Below are positions 27,800-37,123 of a stretch of 64,000 nucleotides of DNA, piece by piece. Under the pieces are notes generated by a model. It made no database searches. It was not told the DNA's origin and worked only from the letters and a program-made list of their open reading frames with translations. This DNA is from Chitinophaga pendula. Its GTDB lineage: Bacteria; Bacteroidota; Bacteroidia; Chitinophagales; Chitinophagaceae. The stretch covers positions 6,373,501-6,437,500 of the forward strand of contig NZ_CP077769.1 in assembly GCF_020386615.1 (NCBI RefSeq), written 5' to 3'. Position 1 is the stretch's first letter. Every line of letters starts with the position of its first letter. The translations under genes were made by a program, and so were the position numbers.

Positions 27800-28514
27800 C
27801 GTGAATATGTGGAAATTAAATTTTTAGCCCGTGTACAAATGTAGTTGTTATTCTTCTGAGCTAGGCTATCCACAGGAAATTAACACGCTAAAATCCCGCC
27901 AATATTGACTTTCTATATAGTATTCCACATAGGTGGATATCGGGGAACGTGAAAATCTTTTAGTCAGGAGCTATATTAAAAAAGTGTTAACAGTTGGGCG
28001 GAACTATTCACAGCAAATCCGGTTTTTGAGCGGAAATGATTTCTGTGGGAATAACAAAATTAGTTTTCCCTCTTCATGAGGGTAGGTTTTCCCACCTGTT
28101 TTCTGATTTATCTAGGGCTTTTACACAGCCAATGTGGAAAAAATTGCTTCAAAACACCACCGACGTTTTAAAGAGCTGTAATAGCCTGTAAATAGTTTTT
28201 ATACACATTTGGGGTGTGAATGAAGAAATTAACATTTTTCAGTTTTGTGAATAAGCACCCAGGTACCTACACCGTCGAAAAATGCCCAAATATTTGCTCC
28301 TTATAGCAAAAAGGTACATTGAAATTAGTAAATTTACCTATCAACCAACAGAGCAGCTTTGTGGATAACCTGTGAAATATGACCTGACGGAAAGCAGGTT
28401 CTACTTCTTGAAATCCTTTACTGTATTGGATTTGATGCCAAAAAAACCTATTTTGCAGTTACAGTTATTTTATTCTATTTTTGCTTTCCTTAAAAATTTA
28501 TACTATATAATATT
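27800..28514. other. Probable chromosomal replication origin (oriC)
   Basis: This gene-free gap contains one perfect DnaA box (TGTGGATAA, 28360-28368) and four boxes with one mismatch (27866-27874, 28133-28141, 28199-28207, 28246-28254). Boxes with two mismatches lie at 27808-27816, 27921-27929, 28004-28012 and 28119-28127. Under equal base use about 0.16 boxes with at most one mismatch are expected in 735 bases; five are seen, though AT-richness raises the expectation. A very AT-rich end (28441-28514) could be the unwinding element. Genes on either side diverge (nadA leftward, ppiD-like rightward), and parS-like sites and mnmG lie about 5 kb away. dnaA itself is not in the window. Confidence 0.72.
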
Positions 28515-30611
28515 ATGTCAGTTATTCAAAAGATCAGGGACAAATATGCCGTAGTGATCGTTGTAGTGATTTGCCTGGCTATTGTTAGTTTCCTTCTTCA
28601 AGATGCCTTTTTTGGTAGGAACTCTATAGGCAGTCGCTCCACTTCAGTGGGAAAAGTAAACGGTGAAGCACTGGATTTCGCTGAATATCAACAGCGTATT
28701 CAAAATGCGGAGAACGGCGCCCGGTCACAAATGCCGAACGGAAATATCGATGAACAAACACGTCAATATATCCGCGAGCAGGTTTGGAACCAGTTCCTGA
28801 CCGAACAGATCATGGTAGACGAATATGCTAAACTGGGTCTGCAAGTAACTGAAGCAGAAGTAGTAGACCAATTCAACGGCAAAAATCCCAATCCGATCGT
28901 TGTACAACAATTTACCAATCCCGAAACCGGTCAATTTGACAGAGCACTGATGCAACAGGCCCTGCAGAACGTAGGCCAGGATCAATCCGGTAGAATGCGT
29001 GACGCACTACAACAACTCGAAGAAGCAATCGCCAAACAACAACAACAACAGAAATATATTACCCTCGTAAGACAAGGCGTATATTATCCTAAGTGGTTAG
29101 CAGAACAACAACAGAAAGATAACAGCCAAACAGCTGCTATATCTTATGTAAGCGTTCCCTATGCAACGATCGCTGATTCAACAATCAAAGTGACCGATAA
29201 TGAATTGAACAAATTCATCCAGGACCATAAACCGCTCTTCAAAACAGAAGAAGCGCGTAAAATAGAATATGTTGCTTTCGATGCACTGCCTTCCGCAACA
29301 GATTCTGCAATGGCACTCAAACAACTGAATGAACTGAAGGCTGAAATGGATACCACAAAAGATATCCAGTCATTCCTGAACCTCAATTCAGAAATCAAAT
29401 ATTTTGACGGATATGTGTCAAAGTCCGCACTGATGGTACCTCAGAAAGATACGATCGCTGCACTGGCTATAGGACAAACATTCGGACCTTACGCTGATAA
29501 TAATCTTATCGTATATGCGAAAATGTTAGATCGTAAGACATTACCCGATAGCGTTAAAGTACGCCACATATTAGTAGCTACTAAACCAGGATTAACCGAC
29601 TCCATCGCCAAGATCCGCATCGACAGCATCGATGTTGCCATCAAAGGTGGTGCTGACTTCAAAACAATGGTGGAAAAATTCTCTGACGATCCTGGTAGCA
29701 AAACCAATGGAGGAGAATACGATGTAACACCTAGTTCTTCCTTCGTTCCAGAATTCAAAAACTTCGCACTCGAAGGAACAAAAGGTCAACGTAAAGTAGT
29801 GAAAACACAATTCGGCTACCACCTGATTGAAATACTGGATCAGAAAAACTTTGGCCCCGCTATCCGGGTAGCTTACCTGGGTCGCCCAGTAGACGCAAGC
29901 AAAGAAACTGACAGTAAGGCATATGCTGCCGCCAGCGAATTCGCTGCCGCCGTAAAAGATCAGGGTTCCTTCGATAAAAAAGTACAGGAAAAAGGATATG
30001 CTAAACGCCTGGCAGATAACATCCGCCCCATGGACTTCGTAATACCTGGTGTAGGCCAGGCACGCGACCTCGTTCGTTGGGCATATGAAGGTAAAAAAGG
30101 CGCCGTAAGTAAAGTATTCTCTTTCGATGACAAACACGTAGTAGCCGTAATCAGCGGTAGCCGTGAAGAAGGTACTGCGCCACTGGACGAAGTTCGCCCA
30201 CAGGTAGAAGCAGAAGTAAGAAAGCTTAAAAAAGCGGAAAAGATCATCGCACAACTGAAAGAGCCCGCCAGCCTGGATGCTGCTGCTAAATCCAGTAACC
30301 AACCCATCCTCAAAGCAGAAGGCGTAAACTTCGCATCTCCTTTCATCCCCGCTATGGGCTTTGAACCTCGCGTAACAGGCGCCGCTTTCAGCAAGAAATG
30401 GGGTGTAGGAAAAACTTCCGCTCCGATCGAAGGCAATGCCGGCGTATACGTGATCAAAGTAGACGCTTACCAACCTACACAAGCACAACAAGACGTTGCT
30501 ACCCTGCGCGCAGCTTATGAGCAAGGTATCAAGTCCCTGTTAGATCAACAACTGTTCGAAGTGCTGAAGAAACTGAGCAAAGTACAAGACAACCGCGCCA
30601 AGTTCTTCTAA
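28515..30611 (+). CDS. PpiD/SurA-like membrane-anchored peptidyl-prolyl isomerase
   Basis: A 698-aa periplasmic folding factor anchored by one N-terminal membrane span (about residues 11-28). A SurA_N-like helical domain follows (about 45-260), then a parvulin domain (about 345-440) with VKVRHILVATKPG, FSDDPGSKTNGGEYDV, FVPEFKNFALEGTKG and TQFGYHLIEI. A further region to the C-terminus resembles a degenerate second parvulin/SurA_N unit (about 455-690). The layout matches PpiD, which assists exported proteins leaving the Sec translocon. It lies directly right of the probable origin and ends before a strong terminator. Confidence 0.92.
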   Translation: MSVIQKIRDKYAVVIVVVICLAIVSFLLQDAFFGRNSIGSRSTSVGKVNGEALDFAEYQQRIQNAENGARSQMPNGNIDEQTRQYIREQVWNQFLTEQIMVDEYAKLGLQVTEAEVVDQFNGKNPNPIVVQQFTNPETGQFDRALMQQALQNVGQDQSGRMRDALQQLEEAIAKQQQQQKYITLVRQGVYYPKWLAEQQQKDNSQTAAISYVSVPYATIADSTIKVTDNELNKFIQDHKPLFKTEEARKIEYVAFDALPSATDSAMALKQLNELKAEMDTTKDIQSFLNLNSEIKYFDGYVSKSALMVPQKDTIAALAIGQTFGPYADNNLIVYAKMLDRKTLPDSVKVRHILVATKPGLTDSIAKIRIDSIDVAIKGGADFKTMVEKFSDDPGSKTNGGEYDVTPSSSFVPEFKNFALEGTKGQRKVVKTQFGYHLIEILDQKNFGPAIRVAYLGRPVDASKETDSKAYAAASEFAAAVKDQGSFDKKVQEKGYAKRLADNIRPMDFVIPGVGQARDLVRWAYEGKKGAVSKVFSFDDKHVVAVISGSREEGTAPLDEVRPQVEAEVRKLKKAEKIIAQLKEPASLDAAAKSSNQPILKAEGVNFASPFIPAMGFEPRVTGAAFSKKWGVGKTSAPIEGNAGVYVIKVDAYQPTQAQQDVATLRAAYEQGIKSLLDQQLFEVLKKLSKVQDNRAKFF

Positions 30612-30627
30612 TAAATAATTGACAAAG

Positions 30628-30664
30628 AAAAAAGGCTATCCGATGCCGGATAGCCTTTTTTCTT
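30628..30664 (+). terminator. Intrinsic terminator of the ppiD-like gene
   Basis: A perfect 15-bp stem (30628-30642 with 30647-30661, 4-nt loop) in which the last bases form an A6/T6 pair, followed by TCTTTTT. It begins 17 bases after the stop. Confidence 0.9.
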
Positions 30665-30716
30665 TTTAGGGGCCTACACCACCCTAAAGCCGGTATTCCA
30701 TGAAGGCCGGATTTCG

Positions 30717-30724
30717 TAAATTTG
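30717..30724 (+). promoter_or_regulatory. Bacteroidota-type -7 element (TAAATTTG)
   Basis: TAAATTTG fits the TAnnTTTG consensus of the primary Bacteroidota sigma factor and lies 63 bases before the DUF2480 start. No good TTTG -33 element is found at 19-base spacing, so the call is tentative. Confidence 0.35.
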
Positions 30725-30787
30725 TTATAATGTGTAAATGACAAAGATGCTGTGAAGAATATACATATATACTAAACATTGAAAATC

Positions 30788-31291
30788 ATGGAAGAGATCA
30801 TAAATAAAGTGGCACAGAGTGCATTACAAACCCTGGACCTCGAAGATCATTACCCCGAAGGCACATTCGTCACATTCGATCTGAAACCATTCCTTTTTAT
30901 GGAATTGATCCTGAAAGAAAAGGATTTCAGAGCAGCCATGCAGACACATGATTGGGAACAATATAGCGGCAAAAACGTTTCTATTATTTGTACAGCTGAC
31001 GCTGTTATCCCGTTATGGGCCTATATGCTCGTGATGACTTATCTGGAGCCAATAGCCAAATCAGCTATGGCAGCAGATGAACATACACATCATAATACCT
31101 TGTTCTTGGAGAAGTTAAGAAGCATCAACACGGAGGAATATAAAGATAAACGCGTAGTGATCAAAGGTTGTGGAGATAAAGGAGTAGATCAGCTGGCTTA
31201 TGCAGAGATCACCCGCCTGCTACGCCCCGTTGTGAAAAGCATAATGTATGGAGAGCCCTGCTCTACCGTACCTATCTACAAGAAAAAGTAA
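30788..31291 (+). CDS. DUF2480 family protein
   Basis: A 167-aa cytosolic protein of the DUF2480 family, which is typical of Bacteroidota. The N-terminus MEEIINKVAQSALQTLDLEDHYP, split in two by the conserved Ala-Leu, and the stretch AVIPLWAYMLVMTYLEPIAK are the recognisable family parts; VVIKGCGDKGVDQLAYAEI near the C-terminus is also conserved. The function is unknown. The ATG at 30788 is preferred to an upstream in-frame TTG at 30779. The next lipoprotein gene begins 58 bases downstream. Confidence 0.85.
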   Translation: MEEIINKVAQSALQTLDLEDHYPEGTFVTFDLKPFLFMELILKEKDFRAAMQTHDWEQYSGKNVSIICTADAVIPLWAYMLVMTYLEPIAKSAMAADEHTHHNTLFLEKLRSINTEEYKDKRVVIKGCGDKGVDQLAYAEITRLLRPVVKSIMYGEPCSTVPIYKKK

Positions 31292-31349
31292 ATGTACCTG
31301 CCATTTTACCGACCTATATGTAGGCTCATTCGGAAACAGGAAGCTATTA

Positions 31350-32000
31350 ATGCTAATAGGTATGCTCCGTATCAAGGAAAAACCGGGAAGTGTCTTCACT
31401 GGCGTAGCTCTTATTGCCTGGTTGTTACAGAGTTGTAACGGAGGTAGTACTCATTCTCACAACAAAAAGATCGAGCAACCCGACAGTATATTGACCCATC
31501 GCCAAAAGATGGATACGATAAAACTATGGACAGAACTAAGATTGATCAAGTGGAAAAGCTGGATAGATAGTAACACGCGTTTTATATTCAGTACCGACAG
31601 CATGTACTACACCGGTACAGCACAACTGAGATTCCCCACGACCCATACCATAATGTCCGATAAACAGTTCAATGAATTTGACTCCTTTTTTATTTATAGC
31701 CCCGACAGTAGCTATGTACTGGATATGATCAGTTATAGAAAAAGTACCGGAAATGATACAGATGGAAAAGAACAAAGGGCTGGAAAAGGCACAGAAGTGG
31801 CTTTGGTAAACGTACAAACAAAGGAACGCCAGCTTATACTTTCAACAAGTCCCGCTACAATCATTAAACAGGAAGTATGGATAGACGACAGTACCCTTTT
31901 TATCGGCGGCGGAACCTACGATCACCAACGGAAATTGATGCCGGATCTATGGCGATATAATGTAAAACAACAAACACTGTCACACTGGACATATCATTAG
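31350..32000 (+). CDS. Putative lipoprotein of unknown function
   Basis: A 216-aa lipoprotein candidate. A signal sequence ends in a lipobox LLQSC (Cys29 from the ATG at 31350, Cys25 from the ATG at 31362). The mature part contains SYVLDMISY and TEVALVNVQTKERQLIL, with WIDDSTLFIGGGTYD near the C-terminus, resembling short propeller-like strands but no family I recognise. The start at 31350 is chosen because AGGAAG precedes it at 31338; frames further upstream overlap DUF2480. Its stop overlaps the convergent corA stop by 3 bases. Confidence 0.7.
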   Translation: MLIGMLRIKEKPGSVFTGVALIAWLLQSCNGGSTHSHNKKIEQPDSILTHRQKMDTIKLWTELRLIKWKSWIDSNTRFIFSTDSMYYTGTAQLRFPTTHTIMSDKQFNEFDSFFIYSPDSSYVLDMISYRKSTGNDTDGKEQRAGKGTEVALVNVQTKERQLILSTSPATIIKQEVWIDDSTLFIGGGTYDHQRKLMPDLWRYNVKQQTLSHWTYH

Positions 32001-33103
32001 AACCACCCTCTTTTCTTAAACACAATGATCATCAGTATAAACAAGACCACCATTACCCCCAGTGTGATAAAATAACCATGGGGGCTATGCAGCTCCGGCA
32101 TATTATCAAAGTTCATCCCATATATACCCGCAATAACTGTCAAAGGCGCCATTAATGTCGTTACCACCGCCAGCACCTTCATCACCTCGTTCATCTTGAC
32201 ATTCAGTTGCGTATGATATAACTCCTGAAGGTTGAGCATCATATCTCGATAACTCTCTATCAGTTCACTGGCTTGGACAATGTGATCATATACATCCTTA
32301 AAATACTTGGTTGTACGCTCATCGAGTAACGAACTCTCCGTTTTAAGAAACCCATTGACCAAGTCCCTCACTGGAAGTACCCCCCTTTTGAAAAAAGCCA
32401 GCTCTCTCCTGAGAAAATTGATCCGCGCCAGCGCCCGTGTATTAGGCTGATGCTGAATAACGTCTTCCATCAATTCAATTCGCTCGCCTAACCGCTCCAT
32501 AACAGTGAAGTAATTATCGACAATAATATCTATCAGCGAATAACAGAGATAGTCCGCACCGGCCATCCGCAACCGGGAACCAGCTATGCGCAGACGTTCC
32601 CGTACAGGATCGAATACATCGCGCCGGGGATCTTCCTGGAAAGAAATCACAAAGTTTTTACCCAGTACAATACCTACCTGCTCTTGCTCAATAGTAGAAC
32701 TTTCTTTATTGAAATATATCATTGGTAGCAGACAAAACAACCGGTCGCCAATCTCATCCATTTTAGCCCGCTGACCAATACTTAGTATATCCTCCTCTAT
32801 CAGGTAATGAATACCATAACGGATACAAATAGCATGCACCGCTTCCTTACGGATACCATCGATGTTGATCCAGCTCACTTGGGGAGTATCCAGGTACTTA
32901 AAAACATCTTCTACCTCAGTTACCTTGATCTCTTCAAAGGTCTTACCGTCATAGTCAAATACAGTAATGGTAATGCATTCGGCATCCTTACGCGAAATAT
33001 TACTGGTGACAGGATTGAAACTCATCAACCGCTGCTTTTTTACCTTAAAAGGATTCAAAACATCCAGTACTTCAGGGATGGGTAAAATGTTTCTTTTAGA
33101 CAT
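31997..33103 (-). CDS. corA: CorA-type magnesium/cobalt transporter
   Basis: CorA forms a pentameric inner-membrane channel for Mg2+ (also Co2+/Ni2+). The 368-aa product has a large cytosolic N-terminal domain, then two C-terminal membrane helices. The signature YGMNFDNMPE (Gly-Met-Asn at about 329-331) ends the first helix and is followed by the second helix (ITLGVMVVLFILMIIVF) and a basic tail KKRGWF. The ATG at 33103 (MSKRNILPIPEV) is preferred to the upstream ATG at 33130. It is convergent with the lipoprotein gene. Confidence 0.95.
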   Translation of the reverse strand: MSKRNILPIPEVLDVLNPFKVKKQRLMSFNPVTSNISRKDAECITITVFDYDGKTFEEIKVTEVEDVFKYLDTPQVSWINIDGIRKEAVHAICIRYGIHYLIEEDILSIGQRAKMDEIGDRLFCLLPMIYFNKESSTIEQEQVGIVLGKNFVISFQEDPRRDVFDPVRERLRIAGSRLRMAGADYLCYSLIDIIVDNYFTVMERLGERIELMEDVIQHQPNTRALARINFLRRELAFFKRGVLPVRDLVNGFLKTESSLLDERTTKYFKDVYDHIVQASELIESYRDMMLNLQELYHTQLNVKMNEVMKVLAVVTTLMAPLTVIAGIYGMNFDNMPELHSPHGYFITLGVMVVLFILMIIVFKKRGWF

Positions 33104-33328
33104 GGAAGCACAACTATTTAAGCACTGCAATCAATAAACACCACAATATACATAACCGGCCTGTTATAGGCGTTTATCCGGCAAAATTGTGCCAGATGAT
33201 ACCTTGCCCCGGAAAACCGGGAAAACCTGCCGCAAAACAGGCGCAGATAAGCGTAAAAATTAATTAAAGTATCCTTAACCCAGCGATAACATAGGCCGGG
33301 TATCTTCATTACCTGTAAAAACCTACAC

Positions 33329-34804
33329 ATGTTAACTGTAAGGAAGCAAATTTGTTTACTCAGCCTGATGGCTGCATGCGGACTATTATCCTGTAAGAAC
33401 AATGATCACCGGGATACAAACCCCGAAACAGGAATTGCATTCAAAGATCAATCGAAAACCCCGGCGTTGATCAAAAAACTAACAGGATTTGAAGGAACGG
33501 AAGTATACGCTTTGATTGGCAGCGATGATACACTGTCCGAAAGTAAAGACTTTATTTTCGGTGGCTCCGCAGATGGAGCCGGGCTGGTAAAACAAGGCGA
33601 CAAGTATATCATGCTGGTCAACCATGAAGATAACTTTGCTGTGTCCCGTATCACACTGGACAAGACTTTCAAACCAGTGAAAGGCGAATATATCATGAAC
33701 ACCAATGGTGGCCAATGGCGCCTATGCTCGGCTACCATGGCAATGCCGGAAGAACATGGCTTTGGCCCGCTGTACCTTACCTGCGGCGAAAGCAATGAAG
33801 AAGCCAACGTACATGGCCTGGACCCTTTTGCTACCTATAATGATGTAAGCAGCAGCCATGTACTGAAAGGCCTAGGCTTCCGTAGTGCCGAAAACGCCGT
33901 GCCATTACCACAGAAAACCTATACAGGCAAGAGCATAATACTGATTGGAGAAGATGATGACGCCGCATCCGGTGGACAACTGTTTATGTATATAAGCGAT
34001 AAAGTCGGCGACCTCCAGAATGGAAAACAGTATATGCTGCGTCGCACCGACCTGAATCAGAGAGAGACCGATATCAGAACAGGCAATACCTACGACGTAG
34101 AGTTTGTTAACTATAGCAGTGACCTTACAGGCGCCCAGGTAAGTGCACAGGTAGATCAGCTGAAAGCAATAAAATTCGGCCGGGTAGAAGATGTGGATTA
34201 TCGCAAAGGAACAGATAAAGCCGCCGGTCGTGAGATCTATTTTACCGCAACAGGACAGGATAAATCCGGTTACAATGCAGATGGCTCCCGAACAATGTAT
34301 GGTCGTGTATACCGGCTCATACTCGACGAAACCAACCCTTTAAAAGGTAAACTGGAAGTAATATTGGATGGAGATGACGACAATGGGCCGGCAAAAGAAT
34401 TTCAGGACCCGGATAATATCTGCGTAACAAAGAACTATGTGTATATCCAGGAAGATTCCAATGGATATGGCACAGAAGACCATGACGCTTACATCTACCA
34501 GTATAATATCGCCACAAAAGAATTAAAGAAAGTATTTGAACTGGACCATCGTAGAAATGTACCTGGAGACGCACAGAAATTTGGTAGCGCTAACTCAAAA
34601 AAAGGAAGCTGGGAATACGGTGCACTGGTAGATATCTCTGATATCATAGGCGTGGAAAACACCTTCACATTAAGTGTGCAACCACATAGCTGGACAACTG
34701 CAGCCACAGGCAATCAACGTTATACCAATGCAGATGGTGGAGCAAGATCAAAGGGCGACGACCAGGCAAGTCAGATCGTATTGATAAAAGGATTGCCCAG
34801 ATAA
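33329..34804 (+). CDS. PhoX-like (DUF839) lipoprotein
   Basis: A 491-aa exported protein with a lipobox (LLSC, Cys22). The mature part has the PhoX/DUF839 beta-propeller look: DKYIMLVNHEDNFAVSR, TMAMPEEHGFGPLYLTCGES, FGRVEDVDY, AAGREIYFTATGQDKSG and FQDPDNICVTKNYVYIQED. PhoX enzymes are Ca2+/Fe-dependent alkaline phosphatases, and conserved acidic and Asn/His residues of that type are present, but I cannot confirm every metal ligand. An esterase or lactonase-like role is possible. The dihaem peroxidase gene starts 32 bases downstream, so the two are probably one operon acting in the periplasm. Confidence 0.7.
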   Translation: MLTVRKQICLLSLMAACGLLSCKNNDHRDTNPETGIAFKDQSKTPALIKKLTGFEGTEVYALIGSDDTLSESKDFIFGGSADGAGLVKQGDKYIMLVNHEDNFAVSRITLDKTFKPVKGEYIMNTNGGQWRLCSATMAMPEEHGFGPLYLTCGESNEEANVHGLDPFATYNDVSSSHVLKGLGFRSAENAVPLPQKTYTGKSIILIGEDDDAASGGQLFMYISDKVGDLQNGKQYMLRRTDLNQRETDIRTGNTYDVEFVNYSSDLTGAQVSAQVDQLKAIKFGRVEDVDYRKGTDKAAGREIYFTATGQDKSGYNADGSRTMYGRVYRLILDETNPLKGKLEVILDGDDDNGPAKEFQDPDNICVTKNYVYIQEDSNGYGTEDHDAYIYQYNIATKELKKVFELDHRRNVPGDAQKFGSANSKKGSWEYGALVDISDIIGVENTFTLSVQPHSWTTAATGNQRYTNADGGARSKGDDQASQIVLIKGLPR

Positions 34805-34836
34805 GCATTTTTTTAACTGAAAGAGCTGTTACCTGC

Positions 34837-36666
34837 ATGTACAAGAGTATTACTATCATAGCGATTACGTTACTGGCCATATTTTCTTACACATTACTGG
34901 ATGAAGATGGTGGAAGAAAAGAAGCCGTATCAAATACTAAACAATGGTATCAACATGAGGTAACAGCATTGCAAAGCAGTGTCGATAATTTATGTAAAGC
35001 ACTGGCTACTCACCAGTCACTATCTCAAATACAGACTGCTTTCAAAGAGGCCCGCCTGCAATATAAAGCGTTGGAAGTGGTGACCGCCCATTTTAACCCG
35101 TATACGGAAAAGTTCATCAATGGACCCAATATACCTGAAGTAGAAGCAGATGAGAAAGAGGTAGTGATCGATGCACAGGGATTCCAGGTACTGGAAGAAT
35201 TGATATTCCCGGCATTGGAAACGGAAGACGAACCGCAGGCGCTGGAACAGGCAAAACAACTCAGAGCCAATCTGAACAGGTTGCAGATGACCGCAGAAAT
35301 ATTACAGGCAACGGATGCCCAGCTGTTCGATGCCATGCGACTGGAACTATTGCGTATTACCTCGCTGGGTATCAGTGGATTCGATTCGCCGATCGCGCAA
35401 CATAGTATTCCGGAAGCTGCGGCAGCGTTAAAAGGGATCACTACCATCTGGCATTTTTACGTACCAAGTCTGCAACTGATCAATCCTTCCCTGACCAATT
35501 ATACCAGCACACTCCTGGAAGATGCACAGCAACTCCTCCGGAAGGAAAAAGATTTCAACTCCTTTGACCGACTTGATTTTACTACCCGGTATTTGAATCG
35601 CCTCAGCGTCAATTTAAAACTGGCAAGAGAGGCTTTGAAGATACCATACGATAATCTCCCCTATTTCCTGGACCCTGCCGCCTCCAACGCATTTGCGAAG
35701 GATGCCTATAATCCGGCTTTTTTTGCACCGGATCAGACCCTGCAAGCAACACCCGCACAGGTTGCTCTCGGAAAACAATTGTTTCAGGATCCTATTCTTT
35801 CGCAAGACAAAGATCGATCCTGCGCCACCTGTCACCAACCCTCGAAGGCATTTACAGATGGACAAACGTTACCGTTGGCACTACATGGAGAAAAGGCGCA
35901 GATGAGGAACACGCCGACCATACTGAATGCCGCATTGCAGCCATTTCTCTTTTACGATCAGCGAGTAGCTTATCTGGAAGACCAGGTACATGCGGTTGTC
36001 CATAACAAAGCAGAAATGAATGGTTCGCTTGAAAAGGCAGTGACCGTTATACAACAAAGACCTGATTACCCAGAATTGTTTAATAAAGCCTTTAATATTG
36101 AAGCGGCAAAAATATCACCACGGGAAGTGCAAAGTGCTATCGCGGCTTATGTACGTTCGCAAGTGAAATTAAATAGTCCTTTTGATGCTTATATGCGCGG
36201 AGATACCGCTGCTATAGATAACGCCGCACGCAGAGGATATAACCTGTTTATGGGGAAAGCAAAATGTGGCACCTGCCATTTTACACCTTTGTTCAGCGGA
36301 GTAACCCCGCCATTTTTCAGAAAAGCAGATGCAGAGATCATCGGAGTGCCGACAGCACCCCATACAACACAGATAGATCCCGATCAGGGGAAGTTTAACC
36401 TGTACGATATCCCACAACAACGGTTTGCCTTTAAAACTCCAACACTTAGAAACATAGCCGTTACAGCACCCTACATGCATAATGGTGCCTTCAGCTCCCT
36501 CGAAGAAGTAATGGAGTTCTACAATAACGGCGGCGGCGCCGGAATGGGAATAGCAATCGAAGGACAGACATTGCAGAAAGACGCTTTACACCTCTCCCAA
36601 CAAGAACAACAGGATGTCATCTCCTTTATGAGAACCCTCACAGACACCACTCAAATCACACATTAA
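34837..36666 (+). CDS. Dihaem cytochrome c peroxidase with imelysin-like N-terminal domain
   Basis: A 609-aa periplasmic protein with an N-terminal signal or anchor (about 1-20). Residues about 30-260 are helical and resemble imelysin/EfeO proteins; GFQVLEELIF (115-124) aligns with the imelysin GxHxxE motif but has Gln in place of His. The C-terminal half is a CcpA/MauG-type dihaem peroxidase with CATCHQ (Cys329-Cys332-His333) and CGTCHF (Cys477-Cys480-His481), plus the peroxidase segments FKTPTLRNIAVTAPYMHNG and LEEVMEFYNNGGG. It should reduce H2O2 or oxidise a partner. The PhoX-like lipoprotein gene lies immediately upstream. Confidence 0.88.
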   Translation: MYKSITIIAITLLAIFSYTLLDEDGGRKEAVSNTKQWYQHEVTALQSSVDNLCKALATHQSLSQIQTAFKEARLQYKALEVVTAHFNPYTEKFINGPNIPEVEADEKEVVIDAQGFQVLEELIFPALETEDEPQALEQAKQLRANLNRLQMTAEILQATDAQLFDAMRLELLRITSLGISGFDSPIAQHSIPEAAAALKGITTIWHFYVPSLQLINPSLTNYTSTLLEDAQQLLRKEKDFNSFDRLDFTTRYLNRLSVNLKLAREALKIPYDNLPYFLDPAASNAFAKDAYNPAFFAPDQTLQATPAQVALGKQLFQDPILSQDKDRSCATCHQPSKAFTDGQTLPLALHGEKAQMRNTPTILNAALQPFLFYDQRVAYLEDQVHAVVHNKAEMNGSLEKAVTVIQQRPDYPELFNKAFNIEAAKISPREVQSAIAAYVRSQVKLNSPFDAYMRGDTAAIDNAARRGYNLFMGKAKCGTCHFTPLFSGVTPPFFRKADAEIIGVPTAPHTTQIDPDQGKFNLYDIPQQRFAFKTPTLRNIAVTAPYMHNGAFSSLEEVMEFYNNGGGAGMGIAIEGQTLQKDALHLSQQEQQDVISFMRTLTDTTQITH

Positions 36667-37123
36667 GAAACATCCTTTACGAACGAATCACGTTTTTTTA
36701 TGGGGCAAAAACTGCCGTGAAGGACTCAACGGCAGCTGTGGTTTCGGTTAATATGAATGTAGGATATGGAGACAGGACAAATACCGGCAGCCATGATAAA
36801 TGACAATTGCTACTGGTGTTGATAGGGGGAAACGAACGGAAGGATGAGGCGGCAAATAAAAGCGTTGAAAACCGAAAAAACAAGTCCCGTAACAAAAAAA
36901 TTATTTGCACGAAAAACGATCCCATCCTTAGATAGCAATTCTATCGTTTTTCTACTAAACATCTTATACCATTCCTACCCGTATTGAGTAAGAAAATTCC
37001 CATTTCACTTGCGATAAATTACCCCTAAGCGCCTGTTTACAAGGAGATTAACGACTTTCATATCGAAGGACCTGTTTTTGCTTGTTTCTTTAGAGCAAAG
37101 ATGCACAACCTAAAAATAAGGTT
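36667..37123. other. Intergenic region, nothing recognised
   Basis: About 457 bases. A 75-codon leftward frame (36698-36925) has no family resemblance. No clear hairpin terminator or repeat was seen. It presumably holds the promoter for the FAD/Rieske gene. Confidence 0.5.

Noticed and set aside
29592-30524. 310-codon frame antisense to the ppiD-like gene
   Set aside because: It is a shadow: Cys/Phe-rich translation opposite a well-supported gene with clear parvulin motifs.
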